NCBI RefSeq assembly: GCF_021130785.1
Contig: NC_060207.1
Coordinates: 195,684,001-195,748,000 of the forward strand
Direction: 5' to 3'
DNA length: 64,000 nucleotides
Origin: Homalodisca vitripennis
Lineage: Eukaryota; Arthropoda; Insecta; Hemiptera; Cicadellidae
Shown here: piece by piece, positions 29,276 to 40,000 of the stretch
Numbering within the stretch: position 1 is the stretch's first letter
How the letters are laid out: each line of letters starts with the position of its first letter
Notes under the pieces: generated by a model
What the model was told of the DNA's origin: nothing
The model's input: only the letters and a program-made list of their open reading frames with translations
Databases searched by the model: none
Position numbers and translations under genes: made by a program

Positions 29276-29632
29276 ATCGCACATGCAACGCCCGGTCGTA
29301 TAGTAAAAGAGGTGAGTTTTACACAATGCGCACTCCCATAAACTACGCATTGTGTAAAATGTATCTTCCGTGAAGTAATACGTGGACGTCAATCCTTCTT
29401 GCCAAAGAACAGGTAAAAGGTCACGAGCACACATATGACAAAGTCTGCGTAGTCTGCGTCCGTCGTAAACTTCTTTGTATCTGACTATCAATTCAAAGCA
29501 GTATTCGCGATGTTTAGATTTAATTTCCCGACGGATGGATTCGGGGATCTGGATATGTCGTAAGAAGTCAATACGGTGTCGGGCAATTTGCCGTAGACAA
29601 AGATCATAGAGACTCTTTGGGTTCCACGCCAT
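29261..29632 (-). CDS. Small BC-box/SOCS-box-like protein with Cys-rich tail
   Basis: 123 codons from the ATG at 29632. Residues 7-16 SLYDLCLRQI match the elongin-BC-box consensus (S/T-L-x3-C-x3-hydrophobic). They are followed at SOCS-box distance by IPESIRREI (29-37), where a cullin-binding part would lie. The C-terminus has paired cysteines (ECALCKTH, GRCMCDH) typical of a zinc site. Such proteins recruit a cullin-elongin ubiquitin ligase to a target. Adenovirus and lentivirus accessory proteins do this by similar motifs. It looks paralogous to the neighbour 29983-30585. Substrate unknown; a zinc-binding adaptor without ligase recruitment is the alternative. Confidence 0.55.
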   Translation of the reverse strand: MAWNPKSLYDLCLRQIARHRIDFLRHIQIPESIRREIKSKHREYCFELIVRYKEVYDGRRLRRLCHMCARDLLPVLWQEGLTSTYYFTEDTFYTMRSLWECALCKTHLFYYTTGRCMCDHSIV

Positions 29633-29821
29633 GATTGAGAATGAAGTGCTCTCCCACTACCACCACCACTGTCTCCACGATTACTCTCCCACCACCACCG
29701 ACTCCCCCACTGAGACCTCACACTTTGCACAAATATAAGTGTTTACAAGAGTATTTACAATTTTACAGTGATATCAACACTATATACAACTTTATACATT
29801 TTTAATCTGTATATCACCGGT

Positions 29822-29979
29822 ATTTATAGCCGTCTAAGCTGAGTGTGGTTGCGGAACACTCGTACTGTGTGTGAAACACAGTACCCAGGTTAAGCATTAT
29901 TGGGGTATAGGAGTCTGTCCAGTCTGAACTGGTTGTCACTCCACGACCCCAATAATGCCCCGTCTCTTTGTACTTAGAC
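29822..29979 (-). ncRNA. Structured element, copy C (3' of the second BC-box gene)
   Basis: This is the best-preserved copy. Outer stem GCCGTCTAAG/CTTAGACGGC; hairpin GAGTGT/ACACTC; hairpin GTACTGTGT/ACACAGTAC; CCCAGGTTAAGCA; long arm GCATTATTGGGGT/ACCCCAATAATGC with a nested GGAGT/ACTCC and CCAGT/ACTGG. Total length about 150 nt. It begins four bases from the stop codon of the gene at 29983. A closed multi-branch fold with conserved single-stranded words suggests a specific RNA function. Confidence 0.7.
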
Positions 29980-29982
29980 GGC

Positions 29983-30585
29983 CTAACGAAGGCACTCACA
30001 ATAACCCCCTGTAGACCTCCTGTAGAACTGTGTTGGGAGGTCTAAGAATTGCTTATGACACACTGGACAGCGGAAGCATCCACAAAAACCCCTCCACCCA
30101 GCACCGGCAAGGGTCCTATCGCAGACTATACAACGAAATGTTCTTTTTACATATAGGAAATCCTCTCTTGATAACTCATGGTAAACAACACGTTCCACAC
30201 AGTACCAGATATCGGGTTCTATTCCAGGCTCTCTTTTCAAAAACAAGATGGTACAGTGGGGGGTTTCATATGTAATATATATTTCAACTTCGGGCTCTAT
30301 ATCCATATCACTTCTCAAACACGGGATGCCACAGTAGATGTTTTGCGAACCGAGTGGTACGTAGAGTGTACACATCACTTGAAAACAGTCGGTTTCAATG
30401 TGCTCTTCGATGAGAGCGTCCCTGACCGTCAGCGGTACTTCTAAACTCATAAGGGCACTCCCATTGTTAGAGAACTGTTTGACCACGGTTTTTTTAGCGA
30501 GGTCAAACAGGGAGTGTGGCTGGAATGCTCTAGACTCGGCCATGGTTTGAGTTAGAATGAAACACTCGCACCTCCCCGGTGACAT
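29983..30585 (-). CDS. BC-box-like accessory protein with zinc-binding C-terminus
   Basis: 200 codons from the ATG at 30585; the Met at residue 15 (30543, in AACCATGGCC) has a stronger start context and may be used. Residues 25-34 SLFDLAKKTV fit a BC box with Ala in place of Cys, the form used by lentiviral Vif-type proteins. VPLTVRDALIEE follows. The C-terminus has CIVCDRTL, CGCFRCPVCHKQF, an eight-Cys-like treble-clef region that may be RING-like. The layout equals that of 29261-29632 with a longer middle. It is divergent to the plus-strand gene at 30656. Likely function: adaptor of a ubiquitin ligase, inferred only. Confidence 0.52.
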   Translation of the reverse strand: MSPGRCECFILTQTMAESRAFQPHSLFDLAKKTVVKQFSNNGSALMSLEVPLTVRDALIEEHIETDCFQVMCTLYVPLGSQNIYCGIPCLRSDMDIEPEVEIYITYETPHCTILFLKREPGIEPDIWYCVERVVYHELSREDFLYVKRTFRCIVCDRTLAGAGWRGFCGCFRCPVCHKQFLDLPTQFYRRSTGGYCECLR

Positions 30586-30655
30586 TGACTTGAGGTCATG
30601 TGACCTCTCCCTTCCATAAAGCTCTCGCGTTCTGTAACGCAGTCAGTCAGTTACA

Positions 30656-31215
30656 ATGTTGGCAACGGTGCTGGTGGTATTGTGGCAGTACCTCGCCAAG
30701 GAGCTACCGCCTCCACCGCCACCGCCTCCTCCGCCACCGCCTCCACCGCCACCGCCTCCACCGCCACCGCCTCCTCCGCCACCGCCTCCATCGCCGACCG
30801 CTAAAGGTACGTAATACTTGTTTCAAAAGTGTACTAATGATTTTCAATCAGATAGATACTCAGAGTATCGGATTTTTTTCAGCATCAGGGTCTCGTGTCC
30901 CTTTCGAGGGACCTATAGAAGACTACGACGTCGGGTGGTACTCCGACGAAGAGGAGGACAATGCAATGTTCTTGAAATACTTGGAGGCTGTAGGTAAGTC
31001 CTTAAGATAGTCTCTCTCTAGGTCAGGCCGTGCCAGTGGGGTACCTCCAGGGGTTCTGTCGTACGCACAACATTCAGGTCCCAGGGCTTACAGAGTTTAG
31101 GCCTGCCTTAGAGACCTTCATTCGTGACCCCAGGGCTTACGGGTTTTACGCCGGCCTTAGAGGTCTCATTCACACACAACATTCAGGTTTACGGGCTGTT
31201 AGGCCGCGCCAGTGA
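30656..31215 (+). CDS. Three-exon accessory protein with polyproline stretch and acidic exon
   Basis: Exons 30656-30806, 30883-30993 and 31022-31215. Introns are 76 nt (GTACGT..TTTTTTTCAG) and 28 nt (GTAAGT..CTCTCTAG), both in phase 1. Exon 1 encodes a hydrophobic start (MLATVLVVLWQYLAKEL) and 28 consecutive prolines, then SPTAK. Exon 2 is acidic (EDYDVGWYSDEEEDN). Exon 3 encodes GYLQGFCRTHNIQVPGL and repeats, and overlaps the hairpin family, so its coding status is less certain. If the 28-nt intron is retained, the protein ends seven codons after exon 2. CCATAAAG about 40 bp upstream may be its TATA box. It could be a membrane or secreted protein; no family recognised. Confidence 0.58.
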
Positions 31216-31266
31216 CCTTCATTCGTGACCCCAGGGCTTACAGGTTTTACGCAGGCCTTAGAGGTC
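31076..31266. repeat. Three hairpin repeats, same family as 15294-15446
   Basis: Units share CCAGGGCTTAC(A/G)G, a loop GAGTTTAGGCCTG or GGTTTTACGC(C/A)GG, and CCTTAGAG. Outer stems are AGGTC/GACCT (31076-31117), GACC/GGTC (31126-31165) and GACC/GGTC (31227-31266). Loop changes TTTAGGCCTG to TTTTACGCCGG keep the inner pairing. The first two lie inside the predicted third exon of the plus-strand gene; the third is outside it. Confidence 0.6.
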
Positions 31267-31410
31267 TCATTCACTCGCGCTTCCAGAACCCCTGAAGCTG
31301 TCCGGGGCATAGCCTTGTCATGTGCAAGTCTTTAAAAAATCAATATATGGAACAGGACTCACGCTTGCGATTGGTGACGGTGATAGTGGGGAGTATGAGG
31401 CTCGTGCGTC

Positions 31411-31521
31411 TTTATAAGTCAGTCAGTTAGTTAGTTAGTTAGTGTCAACATGTCAGATGAACAAAGAGTTATTACCTTGACTTTGAAAAAGTTCACTGAT
31501 ATGCGGAAGGCGGGTCTGTGA
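31411..31521 (+). CDS. Possible small gene or first exon with TATA box
   Basis: TTTATAAG at 31411 is followed by ATG at 31450 in a good context (CAACATGTC), opening a 23-codon frame (MSDEQRVITLTLKKFTDMRK...). This is too short for certainty. It might be the first exon of another spliced accessory gene; a weak GTCTGT..TTAG pair about 38 nt apart would extend it only a little. The transcript would run into the 3' end of the polymerase gene on the opposite strand. Confidence 0.25.
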
Positions 31522-31599
31522 ACTTACGGAGGATCGGAGGAGTGTACTTAGAATACCAGAAGAGATGCGAGCGAATCGACTAATGGGATCAGAGTGTAG

Positions 31600-32034
31600 T
31601 TACTTGTAAGTTTTTAGCCTTTTACTGTAACCGAATGGTAGAGTTTCATACTTACCTTCGTGTTTGCGTTTTGGTCCAGTCACTTTAAACATTTTAGTCT
31701 CTTCTACGGTAATTATGTTTCTGTCTTTAGTACGCCTAATGCGGTTCTCAGTGATCTCTAATGATTGCTTGCTTTCAGAAAGTACCATTTCTTTTAATTT
31801 AGAAAAATTTAGTTTTTCACTAGTTTTTAAATTTAGAGTAAGGCCTTTTATTTTACAAACTTCAACTAGTGCGTTTTTATTAGTGGACCAAACAAGATAG
31901 GCGTAAGTCTTGGGGCCTCCGGAAACAAATTCTACTATGTATGACCCTGGACCATAGTCGGCCAACTCGTCGGTCATTTCGCCCAAGTAGTCCCCTGTGG
32001 GGACACTGTACGAACCTTCCTTACGTATGTACAA
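31600..32034 (-). pseudogene. DNA polymerase B, C-terminal part (after frameshift)
   Basis: 144 codons in a different frame from 31974-35390. The frame is open upstream of its listed start and contains the catalytic motif C YYDTDS at about 32043-32057, then VPTGDYLGEMTDELADYG and GGPKTYAYLVW, the usual end of Polinton polymerases. The true gene therefore continues from the large frame into this one. One short indel between about 32058 and 32080 separates the halves. Confidence 0.85.
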
Positions 32035-35000
32035 TACACTATCGGTATCATAGTAAAGTACTGTTTGCCTATTCGATCTAAGTAACTGTACAGCTTAAGT
32101 CTAGCGTGTGCGGTGGTGAAGGCCACGAGCACAACATTTACGGTTCGCAGGGATTCACCGACTTCGTCTATGTTCTGCCAGTTAACAAGGAGGACCTCTT
32201 CGTTAATTTCTTGAATGACGTTTACTTGTGTCCCGGGACTTGTTAGTAATTTAAAAAACTCGTCGGGTTCTCTAATGATGGAAGTTTTAGTTTGGTTCTC
32301 CCTCTGTCCAAATTTTCCCCAAAACGAATTTAGCATCAATTTTGCGAGAGAGCGAAGACCCCCGTTTTTTTCAATTTTGGAAGGGTCGAGTCTGACACCT
32401 TCGTGTTTATAATAATTTTGAATATACACGGCTTTATCCTCTTCTGTGAGGCACCAGGAGGGGTAGCCCGATGCCTCCTGTTTAATTTTTAGAAACTTAT
32501 TTACAAAATCGGTAAAAAGGCCACCGTCTTCGTAAGTAATGATTTTATAATCCCAAAGCTCGTACATTTCTAAAATTTTGTATCCTTTTTCTACAGCCTT
32601 GCGTATTTCCTGCATTGTCCATGTCCCTGTCAATGCTATTTCTTCGGTGCTATGATTACAGTCCGTGTTTAGCATTTCTAGACCACATGTACGGCATAAA
32701 ACAAACATTAATTTACCATTCATACGTGTAGGGAGGACGGGGTGGTACAAATTTAGCGGAGGCGATACTTTACATTTTAGGAGTCCTTCGGCCTCCATGC
32801 CTCTTTCTCTACACTCCTTGTCACCTACAAAGATTTTTGGATGGGATAAAACATAAGGCAAAAACTTATTGACAAACGGGTACAAGGAGCAAACGTCTAC
32901 ATACTGAATTGTTTCCCCGTCCTCGCACTTGTGGAAGGTTTTAGCATTACCTGTCCTTCCCCCGAAGAAGGCATCTCTGGGATTGAGTGGGAGTGTGTTT
33001 AGAATGGGGAGAGAATTTAGATAATCCAATTTTTGTTCTTTCTTTATTTTATTGAATTCACACTCCCACATTTCAATAACTTCGTATCCGGAATTTTGGA
33101 GTTTATCTATTTTGGATTTGGTTCTCTCGAACCTTAAGTGCAGGGAGTCTGAGGGATCATCGGGCAAGGATGCTTCCCTATCGTATCTGAAACATTTTGG
33201 GCACCCATGGAAATAACAGCCCTGAAATTCGTATACGCGCTCCCCGTCAAAACCGTCTACTTTTAATCCCTCGATTTTAACTTCTCTGTCCCTCCCCGCA
33301 TGCTGAATGCGGACACTACGCTGTTCTTCCTCCCAGCTCAGCCATTGTAAAGCAATAGGCGATTGGTTATCAACCATACGGTATCCGTTCTTTGGGACTA
33401 GACCAATAGTGTTGGCTTTGAGAAAATTCCGTCTAAAAACCAAATTACAGGCGCTGGCTATGGTGACGGCTTCCATGAACGGGTCTACGTTACATTCTTT
33501 CAAAAACATGTTTCTAAACTTAATACACGCTTGCGCCAGTATCTCCACATCGGAGATACAGTACTCGACCAACTCTTTTTGAAAGTCAAAAACTACATTT
33601 TGTTTAAGTTGATCGTTGTGCCAATTTTCAAAATCTTTGTAAGACTTCTCAAACATTGATTCAGGGCAATAGTACTCCTTGGGTGGTATGGGGCCTACAT
33701 AATTTTGGTTTGCCAAAGTGTTGAAAAGATGAGGGAAGTAACCCTTCTTCTTCTCCGGGGGGAGATCAAAGGCTTTGGGTAGTGCAGAGAGGGCCATGGG
33801 GAAATAATTTAGCGAATCGATAAATCTGACGTTATCTAATTCCATAAGAATGACTTTAGTGCCACGCATAATTAGCTCTGGAGTGAATTTTGATTGTTCG
33901 AGAACGTACTTTAACAGAAATTGAAAGTCGAAACCCTGACCGTTATGAGCCATTACACATACGTTTTTGAATTTTTTTCTCTCCTCCATTACGTAATCCA
34001 TGAATCTTACTACAGGGTCTTGTCTAAACACACGAGTGCGGGAGGTACAATTTTGGCAATTTTCCCCACCAATGCATTTCCAACAAAATTGTTGAGAAAC
34101 ACAAAGGTTAACTTTATGAACTCTAGATTCTTCCGTTAAAATTTCATCTTGACGGGTCTCTAAATCAAAGAAAATGAAAAGAAAGTCTTTGGTTTTGGGT
34201 TTTCCTGTGTCGACCCGCATGTAGCACTGGTGGTTTGGGGCCATGAACTCGTTACAGATTTTACAAAACACTTCACCGCACACATGTTTTGACTTACGAT
34301 TGTTCAAAAACACAAGTCTTTGGCACTGTAAGCATTTTTTTACCGACTTACAACGTTCACTCTTGTGGGCTGCGAAACAAATCTGATTTTTCATGGTCAT
34401 GTTACAGTCAGGGCACAAAATTCCCCCATGCTCCTCTTTACAAGGCGGAGAAACGGATTGACATGCAGGACAGATATTTGAACACCTATGTACACCTTTG
34501 TGGTCGTAAGGGACATGGCATGCTTCACAATAGAAACGGCACGCAAAAGCTGCAGTTAGGCTAGTTATTACATTATAATGGTTTTCGTGATACAACAAGT
34601 TAATTTTGTACAAAGCACTTTCATTATTACCATTAAAATACACTTCTCGGCCTTTACGGTTGTAGTTATAAACTGTAATATTATATTTTTTGAGGTGGTC
34701 TTGGAATTTATTAAGTTCGGGGACCCCCGCTCCCTCTTTCGGTATTTGAACTCGGGCTTTTGCCATCAATTTTTTCGCCTTTGTTGTTTGTCTCTGACAT
34801 CTGTCTTTTTTTATCGATTCATACTCGGGATCTTTTTTAGCATTGGCCTTTGCTACCACTATAGCTCGGGGCAGACACAGACTATCGCTATTCTTAATGA
34901 CTACGATACCTCTACGTGCTTTACATTCTTCTTTAAAGTTATTATAAAAACCTGGTCTTACTCTAGCACTACCTACAGGAAGATTAATTCTAGTACACTC

Positions 35001-35390
35001 TACTCTAAACGTATCAGCTGACTTTACGGAATCGGCATTACTTTGAATTATGCCACCAAAAATTTCGAATAAAACATCACTTTTGACTTGATGAGCCGGC
35101 CGAAACGCTACATAACCTGGCTCTTTGGTTTTCAAATTTAAACTGTGAAGTGTAAATCCCAGGTAGTCTGAATCTGAACAGTTTGATTTCATTTCATCGA
35201 CTAATTTGGAAAATCCGGTTTTTATCCAGTCTATTTCACTTACGTTATCTGGTACTGTATTAAATTTGAAGGTGGTCTTGGTACCGTAAACTCTGTATCT
35301 TTTTACATACGTCTTGTATTTTCCTAGTACTTTTACAGGATCCAGTTCCATACGAGACTCTGGACCCACTTCAATAGGTTGAGATTCCAT
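31974..35390 (-). pseudogene. Protein-primed DNA polymerase B, N-terminal and central part
   Basis: 1138 codons from the ATG at 35390. Residues about 175-275 (NSDSLCLPRAIVVAKA ... YHENHYNVITSL) recall an OTU-like or terminal-protein region of Polinton polymerases. Next come several CxxC zinc pairs (about 280-390). The exonuclease motifs are FFDLETRQD (about 405), AHNGQGFDFQF (about 480) and YCISDVEILA (about 607). Polymerase motif A is YVDVCSLYPFVN (about 830) and motif B is KLMLNSFWGKFGQ (about 1018). The last about 30 residues are out of frame: motif C lies in the other frame (see 31600-32034). Apart from this single lesion the gene is intact, so inactivation is recent or the base call is wrong. 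Confidence 0.93.
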
Positions 35391-35607
35391 TGCAACAGTA
35401 ATATATTAAAAAATAATATCTGGGTAACTAGGTAGGTAAGCACTGTCTTATTTATTTTATATTAGTAATTAGCGAGGTTTACTTGTCTTGATAATTTTAC
35501 ACAATGTTGTGCAATATCAAGGAACAGAGCGACATAGGTCTTACCTCTTTGACGTTCACCTCCAGACTGGCGAGACAGGGAAATCTCTGCCGACTGTGTA
35601 GAACACC

Positions 35608-35672
35608 GACCAATCAGAGTGCTTGGCGGCTATTTTAGACCAATCAGAGACGCGTTTATTCCGACCAATAGG
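35608..35672. promoter_or_regulatory. Triple CCAAT-box segment upstream of the polymerase gene
   Basis: GACCAATCAGAG occurs at 35608 and 35638, and GACCAATAGGA at 35663. The last two keep the same spacing and intervening bases (ACGCGTTTATT) as the pair at 16530-16560. Another GACCAATCAGAG lies in the right terminal repeat (36169). This is a likely shared enhancer module. From 35391 to 35817 no gene is seen. Confidence 0.5.
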
Positions 35673-35817
35673 AAGTTTGCGGTTGCAGTCGTTACATGTC
35701 TGGTTTTTTTTTACAGGTAACCGCAAGGGACCCGGAGGCTGACCACGGTGACCACTGATTATGTAGCAATAAATAGCTTATCTTTACTGAGTCGTTTTAT
35801 TTGAAATCCCCGCCGAG

Positions 35818-36208
35818 AAAAGTGAGGTTATGTTTACGTGGGCGCGGCCATAATGGTTTTTTTTTTTTTTTTTTGATCACGTGATACATGGGCGCAGCCA
35901 TGTTGGAATTCCCTCCGTCCCTCGTTTCTCCCTCACCGGACCCAACAAATCACCGATTTTACCGAAAAACACCGATTTTGACACCCAAAATCACCGATTT
36001 TACCGAAAAACAACAATTTTGACACCCAAAATCACCCCAAAACACTAGGATAAGAGTGTGAGGAGGGAATTTCTCCCGCGCATGAGGGAATTTCTCCCGC
36101 ACATGTGGGAATTTCTCCCGCAGGGGGCGGAGCTTAGCCGCCATCTTGGATCACGTGACCCCCTCTCGACCAATCAGAGCCCTGTCCGCAAAGGGCGCAA
36201 AGTCTACT
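35818..36208 (-). repeat. Right terminal inverted repeat
   Basis: Reverse complement of the left repeat, ending AGTCTACT at 36208. It is longer than the left copy because a segment of about 40 bp around CACCGATTTTGACACCCAAAAT is tandemly duplicated and a T run (35858-35874) is expanded. It carries the same triple TTTCTCCCGC repeat and TCACGTGA palindromes. Confidence 0.95.
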
Positions 36209-36214
36209 TTTAAG
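36209..36214. repeat. Right target-site duplication (TTTAAG)
   Basis: This hexamer is identical to 11902-11907 and directly abuts the right end of the element. Confidence 0.92.
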
Positions 36215-37033
36215 GACAATCGTAATAACTAGTCAGGTACTTATTGTAGTAAAAGAATTGAATACATTAATAATACCATTAGAACATTTTTAATTAAATG
36301 TTAGGTTAGTAAGAAGTTTTCATTTTGTGTTCAATTTTACGTGATATGAACACATTACAAACATAGACTTAGAAATCAGTGATTTAGAAAACTAATAAAA
36401 ACACATTAGACGTCCAATCCAACCTATGCAAATTCGGTTTTAATATTTTGATGACCATTCTGAGTCCCTTATAATATGAATAAATTCATCAATTTTTTAA
36501 AGCAGGAAGAAACATATTTTTGAAAAAGGTTAAGTTAAATTATATCTACTCATATCTTTTAATACATACAACTCGTTTACGACAAAATATCGTATAGCTT
36601 AACTTAAATCCGACGTGGCATATATATTGTATCTGAAACGAGAAAGAAAGGCAATATTATATACCCTTATATAATAAGAAAAATTATGAACTAATTTTAT
36701 TTATTTCGAATTTTAAAATATGGGAAAACATATTAATCTACGAGAAAAACAGAACAGGAAAATATGTCATCCATCATTTTGCAAACGCCCCATCTGAATA
36801 TCGAGTGTCAGGCCCGCAATAATGATGGATCCTCCTCCTCACATTGTCGTTAGAGATGAGGGAAAGCACGACGAAAAAGATCAACACTTTCATACTTAAA
36901 TGCTGAGCTTGTTTTATATTCTAAAACAATTTCTAGGTTGCCTTAAACTTTTCAAAATCTGACTCTAATTTCCACGCATTTTGGAGATTTTCACCCTACT
37001 CAAGTACTTTAATATATTAATAATTATGTATAT

Positions 37034-37069
<36 letters not shown>

Positions 37070-40000
37070 AAACACATATATGTATATATAGTTTTATTTT
37101 ATTTTACTAAATAGATAAAAAGTATGTATAAATAAACTAAATATAATTAGTTGTACAACAAAATCTTAGTACTTTTAAATAAATTACAAACGAGGAAAAA
37201 ACTGTTATTACTTGCAACTAATTTTACAAATTTTATTATACTAAACAAACGCGTAAATTAAATGTCACCAAATTATTAGAAATGATCATTAAACGATAGT
37301 TAAATGAATAGCTCTCTTTGGACGAGCTGAAATATGTCACTAAATGTAGTATATGAAATAAAATAAATCTTAGTTAAATAATTTTAAAGGAATGTTATCC
37401 CATATTACAGTTGTAAATTAAGTTTTCAAAAGGTGATATAAAACTACGCGTATGGACAAACACCTATTGGCCTTTGTCGAAGGGATGAATGACATTTTAT
37501 CGCGTTGCTGTTGCAGCACTTTATCCACAAAGCCAACAGTCCATGGTTGAGTGCTCCTTTGTTACACGGCCAGAAAATACAGTTGGGCGTTTATGTGATA
37601 AAAGTTCACTTAGGATTCTTTATTTTGTTGAGCTCACTTTATAAAGTCTTGCAATTTTAAAAAATTGGGTGTGAATCGAATTGTTGTGGATTAAACATTA
37701 AGAAAATAACACAAAGGTGCATGTTTAGGTAATAACGTTCGGATTTATAAAATCACTAGAATTGCTTCGAGTAACAAATTTTTTGATTTTTGTTTACTGA
37801 AACATCCCTAATACGCCTCTTTATTAGCAAATTTATGGTGATTTATGATTTTTTTAGAAAATTTTCAACATTACCAAGGGCTACTTTTAGGGAAGTTAAT
37901 AAATTAAACTTTGTATTTTTCTTCCGTGGAGATTAATAAAAGTATAATCTGTTCTGTGGCATGTAGTGTGTTTTATTTGTCATAATATTTGAACATTTGA
38001 AACGAAAAACCCTCTTTATATTTATTGTTGTTAGAACTATTTTATAACACTTTATGTTATTAGATCACTTTATGTATCATTACCAGTAATATTTGTAGTA
38101 TTTAAATAATAAAAAGTAACTAAAGTAATTTATTTAGTTTTATATTGTTTTTATTTCATCAATATTGTAGTAATTTATAAGAAATCTTATAATAAATATT
38201 GGAAGCTACAAGAAACAATCAGGGCAGCATTTGTAATGAGTAAAATTAGTTTTATAAGTTTATTACTATCCATTATATTAGGTATGCATATTATCTACTT
38301 GTATTTTTTATTAATTCTATGGTTTGCGTACAAAATTAACGGCATTTCGCACGCATATACAAACAATAATCCTTTAAGGTTAAAAATAGTAGTAGAAACA
38401 TTACAAAAATATTTACATAATTTTAAAGCAGTGGGAGGATCTGAGTTACTATTTTTGTTTAAGAATCTTTAGCTACAGATTAATGATTCTGTAAATACAT
38501 TAATATAGGGCATAAAATATAATAACTTTCAAAGTGTATGCCTCGAATATAATAACATATTATGGATATTTTTGAAAGGTATTAGGGTGATCATATAATG
38601 AGTTTTCATATAAATATTATTCTTATTTTTAATCCACTATTTGTGTTAGTGGGACATTATTTGATACTTTACGTAACACATATTTAAAACCGATATTTCT
38701 ATCTTTAAAATGTTTAATATATTTCTGATTCAAAATAGAAGGACCACACTTGAAATTACTATATTTTTACTTGAAAATATTAAGGTAATGATATACGTAA
38801 CTAATTTTAAACAATAGTGTTTTTTTCAGTATAAATAGAAAAACAAATATTAATTTGTAAACTTCATTTTTTGTATATTTAAAAAAGAAAAGTGTTATAG
38901 ACAAATGGGTAAAATATCTCAAAATAATGTTATTAGTTAATATTATGTTGTTAGTTGATGCATAAGAGGGAATGTTACAATACAATTATACCAATGCTTG
39001 TCAAAGCGATATAATTTAAAATTCTGAAAAATCGTCATTAAATAGAAATATCTTTCAGTTTAGTCAGAAGAAAGGTAAATTTCACATTAGTCTGACTTTA
39101 GAAATCTAAAATTAAAGATGCATTATAAGTATAAATTGTTGATTCACTCAACAATGTTAAGGTAATGTAATATCAGCAACATATCAGCAGCACGGTATCA
39201 ACATATCAACAATAACCATAAATGTTGATACGTTAATATCAAAAAACTATTCAAACAAATAATATAGCTATGGTAGGAGGGTTTGATTGAATATGAACGT
39301 TGAGTTTACCTACTTGTTACGTTCCTTGTAGTGCAGATAAACTCAGCATTCAATTTCAAAAATGTTTAAAGTAAATAATTATAAAATGTAACTTGAAAAA
39401 ATGTTGCTACCATATCAGTTTCTTTACAAAAACATAGATTTTTTAAAATTACGATTAATTAGAACTAACATTGTAAACATATTTAGTTGTATTGGTTAAA
39501 TTCTATACTTCCATAATATAACAAAGTTAAAATCTGTGAATCTGAAAAGTTAATAAAATGTTCATTGGAATTACTTGACAATTTTATGAAAAGTAACAAT
39601 TTTCATCTGTCTTGTAAAATGCTAGACATAAACATTTTGTCTAAATGTGATTGATTGATATTTTGAAACGTTTTATTTATTAAGTCTGGATAATGAACTC
39701 ATCAAAACTATTTTAAAATACTGCCTCTAAACGAACTTTGTTTCTATTAAGAACTACCGTAGTTATCGCGTTTACATTAATCCTGCAATGTTGTATACTA
39801 CTTAAAACTGTGTACGCCCGCTATCTGGAAACCATATGTGATATAATCAACAAGTAAAAGCAAACGTCATTGTACATTACCTGAGAATTATTTTTGTTTT
39901 GCACTATAATGCATAATAATTGATATATGACCATTCCTTATCCACAAATCGAAGACCTTTTTCAAACCTCAAGAGACATTGAAAATGTTAGAGAATAAAA

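Larger units (their letters stand above)
11908..36208. mobile_element. Endogenous Polinton/Maverick (adintovirus-like) element, 24.3 kb
   Basis: Both termini begin AGTAGAC(C/T)TTGCGCCC in inverted orientation and are flanked by a 6-bp duplication. The interior carries the diagnostic Polinton set: protein-primed DNA polymerase B, retroviral-type integrase with a chromodomain-like tail, A32-like packaging ATPase, adenain-type protease, and major and minor capsid-like proteins. Almost all structural genes are on the minus strand and overlap or abut. The integrase is interrupted by a LINE and the polymerase by a frameshift, so this copy is unlikely to replicate by itself. Accessory genes cluster near both ends. 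GC content is clearly higher than in the flanking host DNA. Confidence 0.96.

Noticed and set aside
29822..29979. Hammerhead, HDV-like or tRNA-like identity for the structured element
   Set aside because: The catalytic core words of hammerhead (CTGATGA..GAAA) and a tRNA B-box are not present in either orientation; stem topology does not fit.
30600..31010. 136-codon frame rich in RLHRHRLLRHRL
   Set aside because: Out of phase with the ATG at 30656; it reads the CCG/CCA/CCT polyproline repeat in the wrong frame.
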